Positions 53,107-60,803 of a DNA stretch of 64,000 bases are shown one piece after another. The translations under genes and the position numbers were made by a program. Numbering within the stretch: the stretch's first letter is position 1; the number at the start of each line of letters is the position of its first letter. Under the pieces are notes generated by a model, which was not told the origin of the DNA, did no database searches, and was given only the letters and a program-made list of their open reading frames with translations. This DNA is from Lysobacter_L cavernae (GTDB lineage: Bacteria > Pseudomonadota > Gammaproteobacteria > Xanthomonadales > Xanthomonadaceae). The stretch lies in assembly GCF_042648505.1 (NCBI RefSeq), contig NZ_JBHRXK010000001.1:372001-436000 (forward strand), in the 5' to 3' direction.

Positions 53107-53487
53107 TCAGGCGGCCTGAGCCGGCATCGAGCGGTTGGTGTGCGTCAACGCATTGCTGCGGTCGACGTAGACACAGGTCGGCTTGTGCTTGGCGGCTTCG
53201 GCCTCATCGCAGACGCCGTAGGCGCAGATGATCACCAGATCGCCCGGCTGCGCGCAGTGCGCGGCGGCGCCGTTGACCGAGATCACGCCACTGCCTTCCT
53301 CGCCGCGGATGGCGTAGGTGACGAAGCGCTGGCCGTTGTTGACGTTGTAGATGTGGATCTGCTCGTACTCGCGGATGCCCGAGATATCGAGCAGACGGCC
53401 GTCGATCGCGCAGGAGCCTTCGTAGTGCAGCTCGGCGTGGGTGACGGTGGCGCGGTGGATCTTGGCCTTGAGGACGTTGAGTTGCAT
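53107..53487 (-). CDS. panD: Aspartate 1-decarboxylase proenzyme PanD
   Basis: Makes beta-alanine for pantothenate. The 126-aa proenzyme self-cleaves at Gly24-Ser25 (HYEGSCAID) to form the pyruvoyl group. The flanking LKAKIHRATVTHAEL and the later YAIRGEEGSGVISVNGAAAH are conserved. I chose ATG 53487 because the MQLNVLKAKIHRA start is invariant in the family. It lies between panC and pgi on the same strand. Confidence 0.97.
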   Translation of the reverse strand: MQLNVLKAKIHRATVTHAELHYEGSCAIDGRLLDISGIREYEQIHIYNVNNGQRFVTYAIRGEEGSGVISVNGAAAHCAQPGDLVIICAYGVCDEAEAAKHKPTCVYVDRSNALTHTNRSMPAQAA

Positions 53488-53619
53488 GTTCCTGACTCCG
53501 ACCGCGGACGTGCGGGCGTGAAAATCGAAGTCTAGCAGCGCATGGCGCACTGCAACATCACCCCCAGCCCCGGATTGGCGACGCCGCTGGAACGGTTCAG
53601 ACCGCCACCGCAGCCGCGA

Positions 53620-54468
53620 TCAGGCCTCGAATTCGAGATTGTCGATCAACCGGGTCCGGCCTAGGCGGGCCGCAATCAGGGCCACCCGTGCCCCGCCCTC
53701 GCCATCGGCGGGGACGGTCAGGTCCAGGCCTCGGATCACGGCGTAATCCGGCACGAACCCGGCGGCGGCCAGGCGTTCGTGGGCCTCGGCCTCGATCGCC
53801 CCGCGCGGCCGGCCGGCCTGGGCCGCCTCGCGCATCGCCTGCAGGCAACGGTGGATTTGCGCCGCCTGCTCGCGCTCGGGCGCCGACAGGTACTGGTTGC
53901 GCGAGCTCATGGCCAGGCCACTGCCCTCGCGCACGATGTCCGCGCCGATCACTTCGATCGGGAAAGCCAGATCGCGGACCAGGTAGCGGATCACCGCCAG
54001 TTGCTGATAGTCCTTGCGCCCGAACACCGCCACGTCCGGCTGCACCTGGTTGAACAACCGCGACACCACGGTGGCCACGCCGTCGAAATGACCGGGGCGG
54101 TGCGCGCCTTCCAGGGTTTCGCTGACCGCCGGCACCTGCACGCGCACGGTCGCCTCGACGCCGTAGGGGTACATGGTCGCCACCGAAGGCAGCCACACCG
54201 CATCGCAACCGGCCGCCTCCAGGCCATGGGCATCGGCCTCGGGCGTGCGCGGGTACTGGGCGAAATCCTCGTTCGGACCGAACTGGGTCGGGTTGACGAA
54301 CACGCTGGCAATGACGCGATCGGCGTGCGTGCGCGCCAGCCGGACCAGCGAGAAGTGGCCGTCGTGCAGGTTGCCCATGGTCGGTACCAGGGCAACGCGC
54401 AGTCCTTCCCGGCGCCACTGCGCCACGCGCGCGCGCAGCGCGGCCAGCTCGGTCACGGTTTCGATCAT
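53620..54468 (-). CDS. panC: Pantothenate synthetase PanC
   Basis: ATP-dependent ligation of pantoate and beta-alanine. The 282-aa protein has the nucleotidyl-transferase HxGH-type motif in VPTMGNLHDGHFSLV, then VFVNPTQFGPNEDF, FGRKDYQQL and the KMSKS-like MSSRNQYLS. ATG 54468 (MIETVTELAALRARV) is the family-like start. panB precedes it by 52 bases; 132 bases with no recognisable feature separate it from panD. Confidence 0.97.
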   Translation of the reverse strand: MIETVTELAALRARVAQWRREGLRVALVPTMGNLHDGHFSLVRLARTHADRVIASVFVNPTQFGPNEDFAQYPRTPEADAHGLEAAGCDAVWLPSVATMYPYGVEATVRVQVPAVSETLEGAHRPGHFDGVATVVSRLFNQVQPDVAVFGRKDYQQLAVIRYLVRDLAFPIEVIGADIVREGSGLAMSSRNQYLSAPEREQAAQIHRCLQAMREAAQAGRPRGAIEAEAHERLAAAGFVPDYAVIRGLDLTVPADGEGGARVALIAARLGRTRLIDNLEFEA

Positions 54469-54520
54469 GGCGGTTCGACGGACGTTTGACGCGTAGGTGT
54501 TCGAGACGGGGGTACGCCGG

Positions 54521-55339
54521 TCAGGCATAGGAGTGCTCGGCGTCGGGGAAGCTGCCGCCGCGCACGGCCTGTGCATAGGCCTGCACCGCACCGGCGATCG
54601 AGCCGCCCTGCGCCAGGAAATCCTTGACGAAGCGCGGCCGGCGATGGCCGGAATTGACCCCGAGCAGGTCGTGCAGCACCAGCACCTGGCCATCGCACTG
54701 CGGGCCAGCACCGATGCCGATGGTCGGGATAGTGAGGTCGGCGGTAATCGCCGCCGCGACCGGGGTGGGCACGCATTCCAGCACCAGCAAGCTGGCGCCG
54801 GCCTCGGCGACCGCGCGTGCATCGGCACGCAGCTTGGCAGCCGCCACTTCGTCGCGGCCCTGGACCTTGTAGCCGCCCAGGCGCAGCACCGATTGCGGGG
54901 TCAGGCCCAGGTGGGTGCAGACCGGGATCTCGCGCTCGACCAGGAAGCGGATCACCTCGAGCTTGTGCCCCGCGCCCTCCAGCTTGACCATCGCCGCCCC
55001 GGCCTGCAGCAGCTGCACCGACGCATCGAGTGCACGCTCGGGCGTGGCGTCGGCCTGGAACGGCAGATCGGCGATCAGCAGCGCCTTGTTCAAGCCGCGC
55101 GCGACGCAGGTGGTGTGGTAGGCGATGTCCGCGGTGGTGACCGGCAAGGTGCTGTCGTGGCCCTGCACGACCATGCCTAGCGAATCACCGACCAGCACCA
55201 GGTCGACGCCGGCGGCGTCCATGGTGCGGGCGAAACCGGCGTCGTAGCAGGTCAGCATCACCAGCTTGCAGCCGTCGCGCTTGGCATCGGCCAGGGCCGG
55301 CACGGTCCAGGGTTTGTCGTTGGGGGTTCCGGCGTACAT
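54521..55339 (-). CDS. panB: 3-methyl-2-oxobutanoate hydroxymethyltransferase PanB
   Basis: First committed step of pantoate synthesis, using methylene-tetrahydrofolate. The 272-aa TIM barrel has MLTCYDAGFARTMDAAGVDLVLVGDSLGMV, THLGLTPQSV, the catalytic Glu in ECVPTPVA and GAGPQCDGQVLVLHDLLG. It sits between folK and panC, so a folate-precursor gene and a folate-using enzyme share the transcript. Confidence 0.97.
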   Translation of the reverse strand: MYAGTPNDKPWTVPALADAKRDGCKLVMLTCYDAGFARTMDAAGVDLVLVGDSLGMVVQGHDSTLPVTTADIAYHTTCVARGLNKALLIADLPFQADATPERALDASVQLLQAGAAMVKLEGAGHKLEVIRFLVEREIPVCTHLGLTPQSVLRLGGYKVQGRDEVAAAKLRADARAVAEAGASLLVLECVPTPVAAAITADLTIPTIGIGAGPQCDGQVLVLHDLLGVNSGHRRPRFVKDFLAQGGSIAGAVQAYAQAVRGGSFPDAEHSYA

Positions 55340-55397
55340 GGGCTGGGGCCTGCCTGCTGTTAGAGCCTACTGGCGCGGCCGACCTGGGCGCGGGCGC

Positions 55398-55922
55398 TCA
55401 GGTGTCTGCCGTGGGGTCGGCATAGGGTAACGCCTGGATGTCGCCGGCATCGATCCTCGCCAATGCCTCGTGTGCCAGACCGATGTGCGCAATCACCGCA
55501 TCGGGTGCGATCTCGACCAGCGGCACCAGCACGAACGCGCGCTCGTGCAGGTGTGGATGCGGCACGTGCAGGCCGGGTTCGTCGACGACCGCATCGCCGT
55601 ACAGCAGCAGATCGAGGTCAAGCGTGCGCGGGCCCCAGCGGTCACTGCCATCGGCCCGGCGATCGCGTCCGGCCCGGTGCTCGATCGCCAGCAGCCCCGC
55701 CAGCAAGGCCGGTGGCGTCAGCGAGGTTTCCAGCATCGCCACGGCATTGATGAAGTCGGGTTGCTCGGTCACGCCCCAAGCCGGCGTCCGGTACAGGCGC
55801 GAAGCACGCAGCAATCGCGTCTGGGCCAGCGTGTCGAGCGCAGACAGAGCCGTGCGCACGGTACCGACACTGTCGCCGAGGTTGCTGCCGAGGCCGACAA
55901 ACGCGACCGTGACCGGGTTCAT
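55398..55922 (-). CDS. folK: 2-amino-4-hydroxy-6-hydroxymethyldihydropteridine pyrophosphokinase FolK
   Basis: Transfers pyrophosphate to 6-hydroxymethyl-dihydropterin in folate synthesis. The 174-aa protein has FVGLGSNLGD, SRLYRTPAWGVTEQPDFINAV and the signature RWGPRTLDLDLLLYGD, then PHPHLHERAFVLVPL. The ATG overlaps the pcnB stop (ATGA), so its translation is coupled to pcnB. Confidence 0.96.
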   Translation of the reverse strand: MNPVTVAFVGLGSNLGDSVGTVRTALSALDTLAQTRLLRASRLYRTPAWGVTEQPDFINAVAMLETSLTPPALLAGLLAIEHRAGRDRRADGSDRWGPRTLDLDLLLYGDAVVDEPGLHVPHPHLHERAFVLVPLVEIAPDAVIAHIGLAHEALARIDAGDIQALPYADPTADT

Positions 55923-57262
55923 TCGCCTGCGGGAGCCTGGCCACGCCGCCGGCGCCGGCGCTTGCGCGGTGCGACTTTTTCGCCCTCATCCGCGCCCTCG
56001 TCGATGGCACGCGCCTCGATCTGGGCGGCGAGCTCGTCGCCAGACTTGGCCTGCGCGTCGCGCCAGAAGGCGACATCATCGGCATGCTCGTCCGAAGCCG
56101 TCAGGCGCAGCACCAGGAAATCGAACGCCGCGCGGAAGCGTGGGTGCGACAGCAGGCGGAACACGCGCTTGCGCTGGCGCTGCGAGAAGCGCGACTGCAG
56201 CAGCCAGATCTCCTGCATCGGCAGCGAGAAGCGGCGCGGCAACGCGATCGTATTGAGCTGGTGCACGGTCACGCGATCGGCGGCGCGGCGTTGCGCCTCG
56301 GCCGCATGCACGCCCTGCGCCTGCAGCGCCATCAATGCGCGGCAATAGGCCGGCCACAGCAGCAGCGCGAACAGGAACGCCGGCGATACCGGCTCGTCAT
56401 TGGCGACCCGTGCGTCGGTACCCTTCAGGCCTTCCAGCAGCATGCGCCGCAAGGCGCCGCTGCGATTGGACGCCAGCGCCGCGGCGGTTTCCGGCAACAA
56501 CGCCGGCAACAGGCCATGGCGCTCCAGGCCGAGGAAGCTCGCGACCGCGTGGCCGGACAGGAACAGCTTCAGGCATTCCTCGAACAGACGCGCCGGTGCG
56601 GCCTCGGCCAGCAACGGCGCCAGCTGCGGGATCGGGGCCGCGGTGGCCGCCTCGATCTCGAAACCGAGCTTGGCCGCCAGCCGTACCGCGCGCAGCATCC
56701 GCACCGGGTCTTCGCGGTAGCGGGTTTCCGGATCGCCGATCAGGCGCATCAGGCGATTGCGCACATCCTCGAAGCCGCCGGTGTAATCACGCACCGAGAA
56801 ATCCTCGATGGCGTAGTACAGCGCATTGGCAGTGAAGTCGCGACGGATCGCATCGTCCTCGATCGTGCCGAACACGTTGTCGCGCAGCAGTCGGCCGCCT
56901 TCGTGCTGTTCGCGGTCGCCGCTGCCGTCGTCGCTGTTGGCGCGGAAGGTCGCGACTTCGATGATCTCGCGGCCGTAGACCACGTGCGCCAGGCGAAAGC
57001 GGCGTCCGATCAGGCGGCAATTGCGGAACAGCCCCTTGACCTCATCCGGCGTGGCGTCGGTGGCCACGTCGAAGTCCTTGGGATGGCCGCCGGCCAGCAG
57101 GTCGCGCACCGCGCCACCGACCAGGTAGGCGCCGAAGCCGGCATCGCGCAACCGGTACAGCACGCGCAAGGCGTTGGGGCTGATGTCCTTGCGCGAGACG
57201 TTGTGCTGGTCGCGCGGGATGATCCGCATCATGGCATTGGGAGATTGGCTGTCTGGCTGCAT
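55919..57262 (-). CDS. pcnB: Poly(A) polymerase I PcnB
   Basis: Adds 3' poly(A) tails that mark RNAs for decay. The 447-aa protein has the nucleotidyltransferase core AYLVGGAVRDLLAGGHPKDFDVATDATP, the RRDFTANALYY and RYREDPVRMLRAVRLAAKLGF segments, and a strongly basic C-terminus (RKRRRRRRGQ). The frame stays open across the antisense of tRNA-Glu, but this part is not protein. ATG 57262 (MQPDSQ) or the MM pair at 57232/57229 are the real start candidates. pcnB-folK-panBCD is a common gammaproteobacterial order. Confidence 0.93.
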   Translation of the reverse strand: MQPDSQSPNAMMRIIPRDQHNVSRKDISPNALRVLYRLRDAGFGAYLVGGAVRDLLAGGHPKDFDVATDATPDEVKGLFRNCRLIGRRFRLAHVVYGREIIEVATFRANSDDGSGDREQHEGGRLLRDNVFGTIEDDAIRRDFTANALYYAIEDFSVRDYTGGFEDVRNRLMRLIGDPETRYREDPVRMLRAVRLAAKLGFEIEAATAAPIPQLAPLLAEAAPARLFEECLKLFLSGHAVASFLGLERHGLLPALLPETAAALASNRSGALRRMLLEGLKGTDARVANDEPVSPAFLFALLLWPAYCRALMALQAQGVHAAEAQRRAADRVTVHQLNTIALPRRFSLPMQEIWLLQSRFSQRQRKRVFRLLSHPRFRAAFDFLVLRLTASDEHADDVAFWRDAQAKSGDELAAQIEARAIDEGADEGEKVAPRKRRRRRRGQAPAGE

Positions 57263-57385
57263 CGAGCGGGCGTCGCCGCGTTCCGGAAAAAAACGTGAGT
57301 GACCGTTGCCGGCGGCAACAGCGGCGCATATACTAGCAGGCCGCGCCACGTTGAGAGTCTGGCGCGGGGCCCACCGCTTCACCCT

Positions 57386-57461
57386 GCTCCCATCGTCTAG
57401 AGGCCTAGGACACCACCCTCTCAAGGTGGATACACGAGTTCGAATCTCGTTGGGAGTACCA
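57386..57461 (+). tRNA. tRNA-Glu (anticodon CUC)
   Basis: A 76-base cloverleaf. The acceptor stem is GCTCCCA paired with TGGGAGT, followed by discriminator A and an encoded CCA. The anticodon arm is CCACC-CTCTCAA-GGTGG, giving anticodon CUC for GAG codons. The T arm is ACGAG-TTCGAAT-CTCGT. Position 34 C, with A37, fits a second glutamate isoacceptor beside the usual UUC species. A terminator follows. Confidence 0.95.
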
Positions 57462-57468
57462 GATACGG

Positions 57469-57506
57469 ACAAAGCCCGCGCAGCGATGCGCGGGCTTTGT
57501 CCTTTC
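57469..57506 (+). terminator. Intrinsic terminator of the tRNA-Glu gene
   Basis: ACAAAGCCCGCGC-AGCGAT-GCGCGGGCTTTGTCCTTTC is a long GC stem with flanking A and T tracts, 8 bases after the tRNA. Confidence 0.9.
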
Positions 57507-57545
57507 TGCACCTGTCCGCGGCTAGGGCCAGCCGGCGCGAGTCGC

Positions 57546-57551
57546 TACAAT
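57546..57551 (+). promoter_or_regulatory. Candidate -10 box of fdxA
   Basis: TACAAT (5 of 6 consensus bases) lies 41 bases before the fdxA ATG; no good -35 was found. Confidence 0.4.
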
Positions 57552-57591
57552 ATTGGTCTGCCCCCAGCGCTTTCACCACGGATCCAACACC

Positions 57592-57915
57592 ATGCCCTTC
57601 GTCGTCACCGAGAACTGCATCAAGTGCAAGTACACCGACTGCGTCGAGGTGTGCCCGGTCGACTGTTTCCACGAGGGCCCGAACTTCCTGGTGATCGACC
57701 CGGACGAATGCATCGACTGCACCCTGTGCGAGCCGGAATGCCCGATCAATGCGATCTACCCCGAGGACGACGTGCCGGCCGGGCAGGAAGCTTTCGTCGC
57801 GCTCAATGCCGAACTGGCCAAGGCCTGGCCGGTGATCACCACCCGCAAGGACGCCCTGCCCGACGCCAAGGACTGGGAAGGCAAGACCGGCAAGCTCGAC
57901 CAGCTCGAACGCTGA
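57592..57915 (+). CDS. fdxA: 7Fe ferredoxin FdxA
   Basis: Small 107-aa ferredoxin carrying one 3Fe-4S and one 4Fe-4S cluster. The pattern is VTENCIKCKYTDCVEVCPVDCF (Cys9, 17 and 21 plus an extra Cys12), then DECIDCTLCEPECPINAI, followed by the C-terminal extension typical of the Azotobacter FdI type. The ATG gives MPFVVTENC, the family start. It is monocistronic and bracketed by terminators. Confidence 0.95.
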   Translation: MPFVVTENCIKCKYTDCVEVCPVDCFHEGPNFLVIDPDECIDCTLCEPECPINAIYPEDDVPAGQEAFVALNAELAKAWPVITTRKDALPDAKDWEGKTGKLDQLER

Positions 57916-57961
57916 CCCGGGCGCGTCTCGCTGCAGCCATAGCCGAGGCGGACCCCGCAAT

Positions 57962-57993
57962 GAAAACGGGCGCCCACGGCGCCCGTTTTCGTA
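57962..57993. terminator. Bidirectional terminator between fdxA and the bamC-like gene
   Basis: GAAAACGGGCGCC-CACG-GCGCCCGTTTTCGT is a strong stem flanked by A and T runs, placed between convergent genes. Confidence 0.9.
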
Positions 57994-58009
57994 TCCGGTG
58001 GCGGTCGGA

Positions 58010-58513
58010 TTACTCGTTGACCAGCGCCGTGCGCAGCGTATCGATCAGCTTCTTCGGGGCGTCACCGGCCGCGGGCAAGCCGCGCGGATCAACGGCCGAG
58101 ATGTAGGCGCCGACATCGGCACCGGCCACACGCACCAGGAAGTTGCTGCCCTGGTAGTTGACGTCGTAGACGCCCAGCGCCTGGGCGCTGCTGGCGACTT
58201 CGACGCCCTGCACTGCGGCCAACGCCTCGCCGACCTTGGCGAACACCTCGTCGCGGGTGCCGACCATGGTGAAACCGATCGAGGTGGCGGCCGGCGCGGT
58301 CGAACCCGGCACCGCGGCCGGGACCGGCACGTTCACCGCGGTGTCGGTACGCGGCAGGTCGAGGTCCGGCGGCACTTCCAGCGGACGCGTCTCCGGGCTC
58401 TGCGCGTACAGGTCATTGCCCTTGCGGAACCAGCTGCAACCGGAGCCGACGACGACACCGACCAGCAACAGGCCGGCAACGGCGGCGCGGGACATCGAAA
58501 CATAAGAACGCAT
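58010..58513 (-). CDS. bamC: BamC-like outer-membrane assembly lipoprotein (short form)
   Basis: A 167-aa lipoprotein (signal ending GSGC, Cys26). It holds the RPLEVPPDLDLPR motif that binds BamD in BamC, followed by a single small globular domain (about 75-160). E. coli BamC is about 344 aa with two helix-grip domains; here only one is evident. Its position directly downstream of dapA is the same as nlpB/bamC in E. coli, which backs the call. ATG 58513 was chosen; the Met at residue 7 is an alternative. Confidence 0.78.
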   Translation of the reverse strand: MRSYVSMSRAAVAGLLLVGVVVGSGCSWFRKGNDLYAQSPETRPLEVPPDLDLPRTDTAVNVPVPAAVPGSTAPAATSIGFTMVGTRDEVFAKVGEALAAVQGVEVASSAQALGVYDVNYQGSNFLVRVAGADVGAYISAVDPRGLPAAGDAPKKLIDTLRTALVNE

Positions 58514-58531
58514 GTGAATCTCCTGCAGGGT

Positions 58532-59497
58532 TCAGGCCGCGAGCGGGTCGCGGCAGGTTTGTTCGAGTTCGCGGACCAGGTCGGCGATTTGGCCCGCCGC
58601 CTCGTGGTGAGGGGCGGACAAAGGTAACAGCGGCAGGCGCAGGCCGTGGCCGATGCCCTGCCGCGCCAACAACGCCTTGACCGGGATCGGATTGGATTCG
58701 ACGCCGAGAAATTCGTAGGCGGCGCTCATGCGCCCGTCCCATGCCTCGGCCTCGCTGCGCTTGCCGGTCCGGGCCAGGTCGGCGAGGCGGCGGAAAGCCG
58801 CCGGCAGCACGTTCGAGGCCACCGAGACAATGCCGTCGGCGCCGGCGAGCATGGCCCGGCACGCGGTCGGGTCGTCGCCGCTGAGCACGGTGAAGCCGTC
58901 GTCCTTGAACGCCAGCAATGCCGCCATGCGCTCGGGCTCGCTGCGCGCTTCCTTGATACCGACGATGCGCGGATGGTCGGCCAGTTCGGCCACGGTCTCC
59001 GGCAGCAGATCACCACCGGTGCGGCCGGGCACGTTGTAGAGCACGATCGGCAATGCGCCGTCGTCGGCGATGGCACGGTAGTGCGCGACCAGACCAGCCT
59101 GGGTCGGGCGCACGTACGGCGGTGTCACCACCAGCGCGGCATCGGCGCCGAGCGCGGCGGCGCGGCGGGTCTGCTCGATGGTCTTGGCGGTGTTGGACTG
59201 GCCGGTGCCGGCCAGCACCGGCACATTCCGGTTGCCCGCATGCCCACCGACGAATTCGATCGCACTGCGCAGCAGCGTGTCGAACTCGGCGTCGTACAGC
59301 GCGGCGGCCTCGCCGGTGGAGCCGGCCACGACCAGGGCCTGGGTGCCGCCGTCGAGCTGCAGCTGGAGCAGGAGCTGCCAGGCGTCGAGGTCGAGTTCGC
59401 CGGCCGTGTCGAACGGCGTCGCCAGCGCGGTGATGCTGCCGGTAAGTCGCAAGGTGTTCAGTCCCGTGGGAGTCGGTATTTCGTTGAATCCCCGCAC
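58532..59497 (-). CDS. dapA: 4-hydroxy-tetrahydrodipicolinate synthase DapA
   Basis: Condenses aspartate semialdehyde with pyruvate toward diaminopimelate and lysine. The TIM-barrel protein has GSITALATPFD, GSTGEAAAL, the VVTPPYVRPTQ and YNVPGRTG segments with catalytic Tyr, and the Schiff-base lysine in IVGIKEARS. The frame from GTG 59497 gives 321 aa; a TTG at 59452 (LRLTGSI) would match the usual N-terminus better, so the start is open. It is divergent from gcvR and followed by bamC after 18 bases. Confidence 0.94.
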   Translation of the reverse strand: MRGFNEIPTPTGLNTLRLTGSITALATPFDTAGELDLDAWQLLLQLQLDGGTQALVVAGSTGEAAALYDAEFDTLLRSAIEFVGGHAGNRNVPVLAGTGQSNTAKTIEQTRRAAALGADAALVVTPPYVRPTQAGLVAHYRAIADDGALPIVLYNVPGRTGGDLLPETVAELADHPRIVGIKEARSEPERMAALLAFKDDGFTVLSGDDPTACRAMLAGADGIVSVASNVLPAAFRRLADLARTGKRSEAEAWDGRMSAAYEFLGVESNPIPVKALLARQGIGHGLRLPLLPLSAPHHEAAGQIADLVRELEQTCRDPLAA

Positions 59498-59649
59498 ATG
59501 GGTGTGCGGGCCATTGATCAGGGACGATCGTAAGGGAATGTTACTTGCGGCCCGAAAGCACGGGCAAGTATGCTGCCGTCAAGCCGCAGCCCGTACGCGG
59601 GCCGCCGTTCAGTCTCCGAGCTCCACAGCTCCATTACGCAGGCGCCGCC

Positions 59650-60210
59650 TTGACCGATTCCGCATCCCGGCCGTCGCCGAACGAAAATCACCTCCTGATC
59701 AACGCCTATACGACGCATCCGGAGTCGCCACTGTTGTCGGTGACGCGCCGGATCACCGACTCGGGCTGCAACCTGGTCGATGCGCGCCTGGCCACGGTAG
59801 GCCGCGATGTCTCGGTGACCGCGCTCGCCGTCGGCTCCTGGGACTCGGTCGCCAAGCTCGAGGCGATGCTGACCCGGCTCGAGCGCGAGGAAGGCATCAA
59901 GCTGGTCTGGTACCGCACCGGCCCCAAGGCGATGCAGTCCAACCTGCTGCCGTACGTGGTCGAGGTCGTGGCCGCGGACAAGCCCGGCATCCTGTTCCAG
60001 CTCGCCGACTTCTTCGACCGCCAGGGCATCACCATCGAAAGCCTGCACTGCTCGCGCTACCGGGCCATGCAGACCGGTGCCGACATGTTTTCGGCCCAGG
60101 TCACCATCGGCGTGCCGGCGAGCATGCACATCGCCGCGCTGCGTGATGACTTCCTCGAGTTCTGCGACCACCTCAACCTCGACGCCATCATGGACCCGAT
60201 GAAGTTCTGA
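59650..60210 (+). CDS. gcvR: GcvR-like ACT-domain regulator (glycine cleavage system repressor)
   Basis: A 186-aa protein of two ACT domains. The first contains NAYTTHPESPLLSVTRRITDSGCNLVDARL; the second contains YVVEVVAADKPGILFQLADFFDRQGITIESLH. E. coli GcvR binds GcvA and represses gcvTHP when glycine is low. The likely start is TTG at 59650 (TDSASRPSPNENHLLINAY follows); codons upstream are not conserved-looking. The dapA-divergent, bcp-following position is the same as in E. coli. Confidence 0.88.
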   Translation: MTDSASRPSPNENHLLINAYTTHPESPLLSVTRRITDSGCNLVDARLATVGRDVSVTALAVGSWDSVAKLEAMLTRLEREEGIKLVWYRTGPKAMQSNLLPYVVEVVAADKPGILFQLADFFDRQGITIESLHCSRYRAMQTGADMFSAQVTIGVPASMHIAALRDDFLEFCDHLNLDAIMDPMKF

Positions 60211-60220
60211 GAAGGCAGCG

Positions 60221-60709
60221 ATGACCGCACTCGATACCGGCGACCGCATTCCCAAGTCCGTTTCCGAGCTGCCGCTGGCCCTGTCCAGCGGCGCGACGGT
60301 CCAGCTCAAGGACTACGCCGGCCAATGGCTGGTGCTGTATTTCTACCCGAAGGACAGCACGCCGGGCTGCACCACCGAGGGCACCGACTTCAACGCGCTG
60401 TTGCCCAAGTTCAAGAAGCTGGGCGCGACGGTGCTGGGCGTGTCGCGCGACTCGATCAGGTCGCACCAGAACTTCTGCACCAAGCAGGGCTTCAAGTTCG
60501 ACCTGGCCAGCGACGCCGACGAGGCGCTGTGCCAGGCCTTCGGCGTGATCAAGGAAAAGAACATGTACGGGCGCAAGGTGCTCGGCATCGTGCGCAGCAC
60601 CTACCTTATCGACCCCAAAGGCGTCATCGCCCAGTCATGGCAACCGGTGAAAGTCCCCGGCCATGCCCAGGCCGTCCACGACACACTCAAGGCTGCCGCA
60701 ACGCAGTGA
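60221..60709 (+). CDS. bcp: Thioredoxin-dependent peroxiredoxin Bcp/PrxQ
   Basis: Reduces peroxides with a peroxidatic cysteine. The 162-aa protein has Cys50 in STPGCTTEG. The +5 resolving cysteine found in E. coli Bcp is absent. Cys86 in NFCTKQ lies 36 residues on, the spacing of Xylella PrxQ, so it is probably an atypical 2-Cys enzyme resolving from helix 3. The ATG follows gcvR by 10 bases. Confidence 0.95.
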   Translation: MTALDTGDRIPKSVSELPLALSSGATVQLKDYAGQWLVLYFYPKDSTPGCTTEGTDFNALLPKFKKLGATVLGVSRDSIRSHQNFCTKQGFKFDLASDADEALCQAFGVIKEKNMYGRKVLGIVRSTYLIDPKGVIAQSWQPVKVPGHAQAVHDTLKAAATQ

Positions 60710-60803
60710 TCACCCCAGCGTTCAACCCGTTCCGCCGTCCCGCCCCGCGGGCCACGGCGGCGCTGCCCTGCCCCTTCCTCAGGTCATCTGCCAGGAAATC
60801 CGA

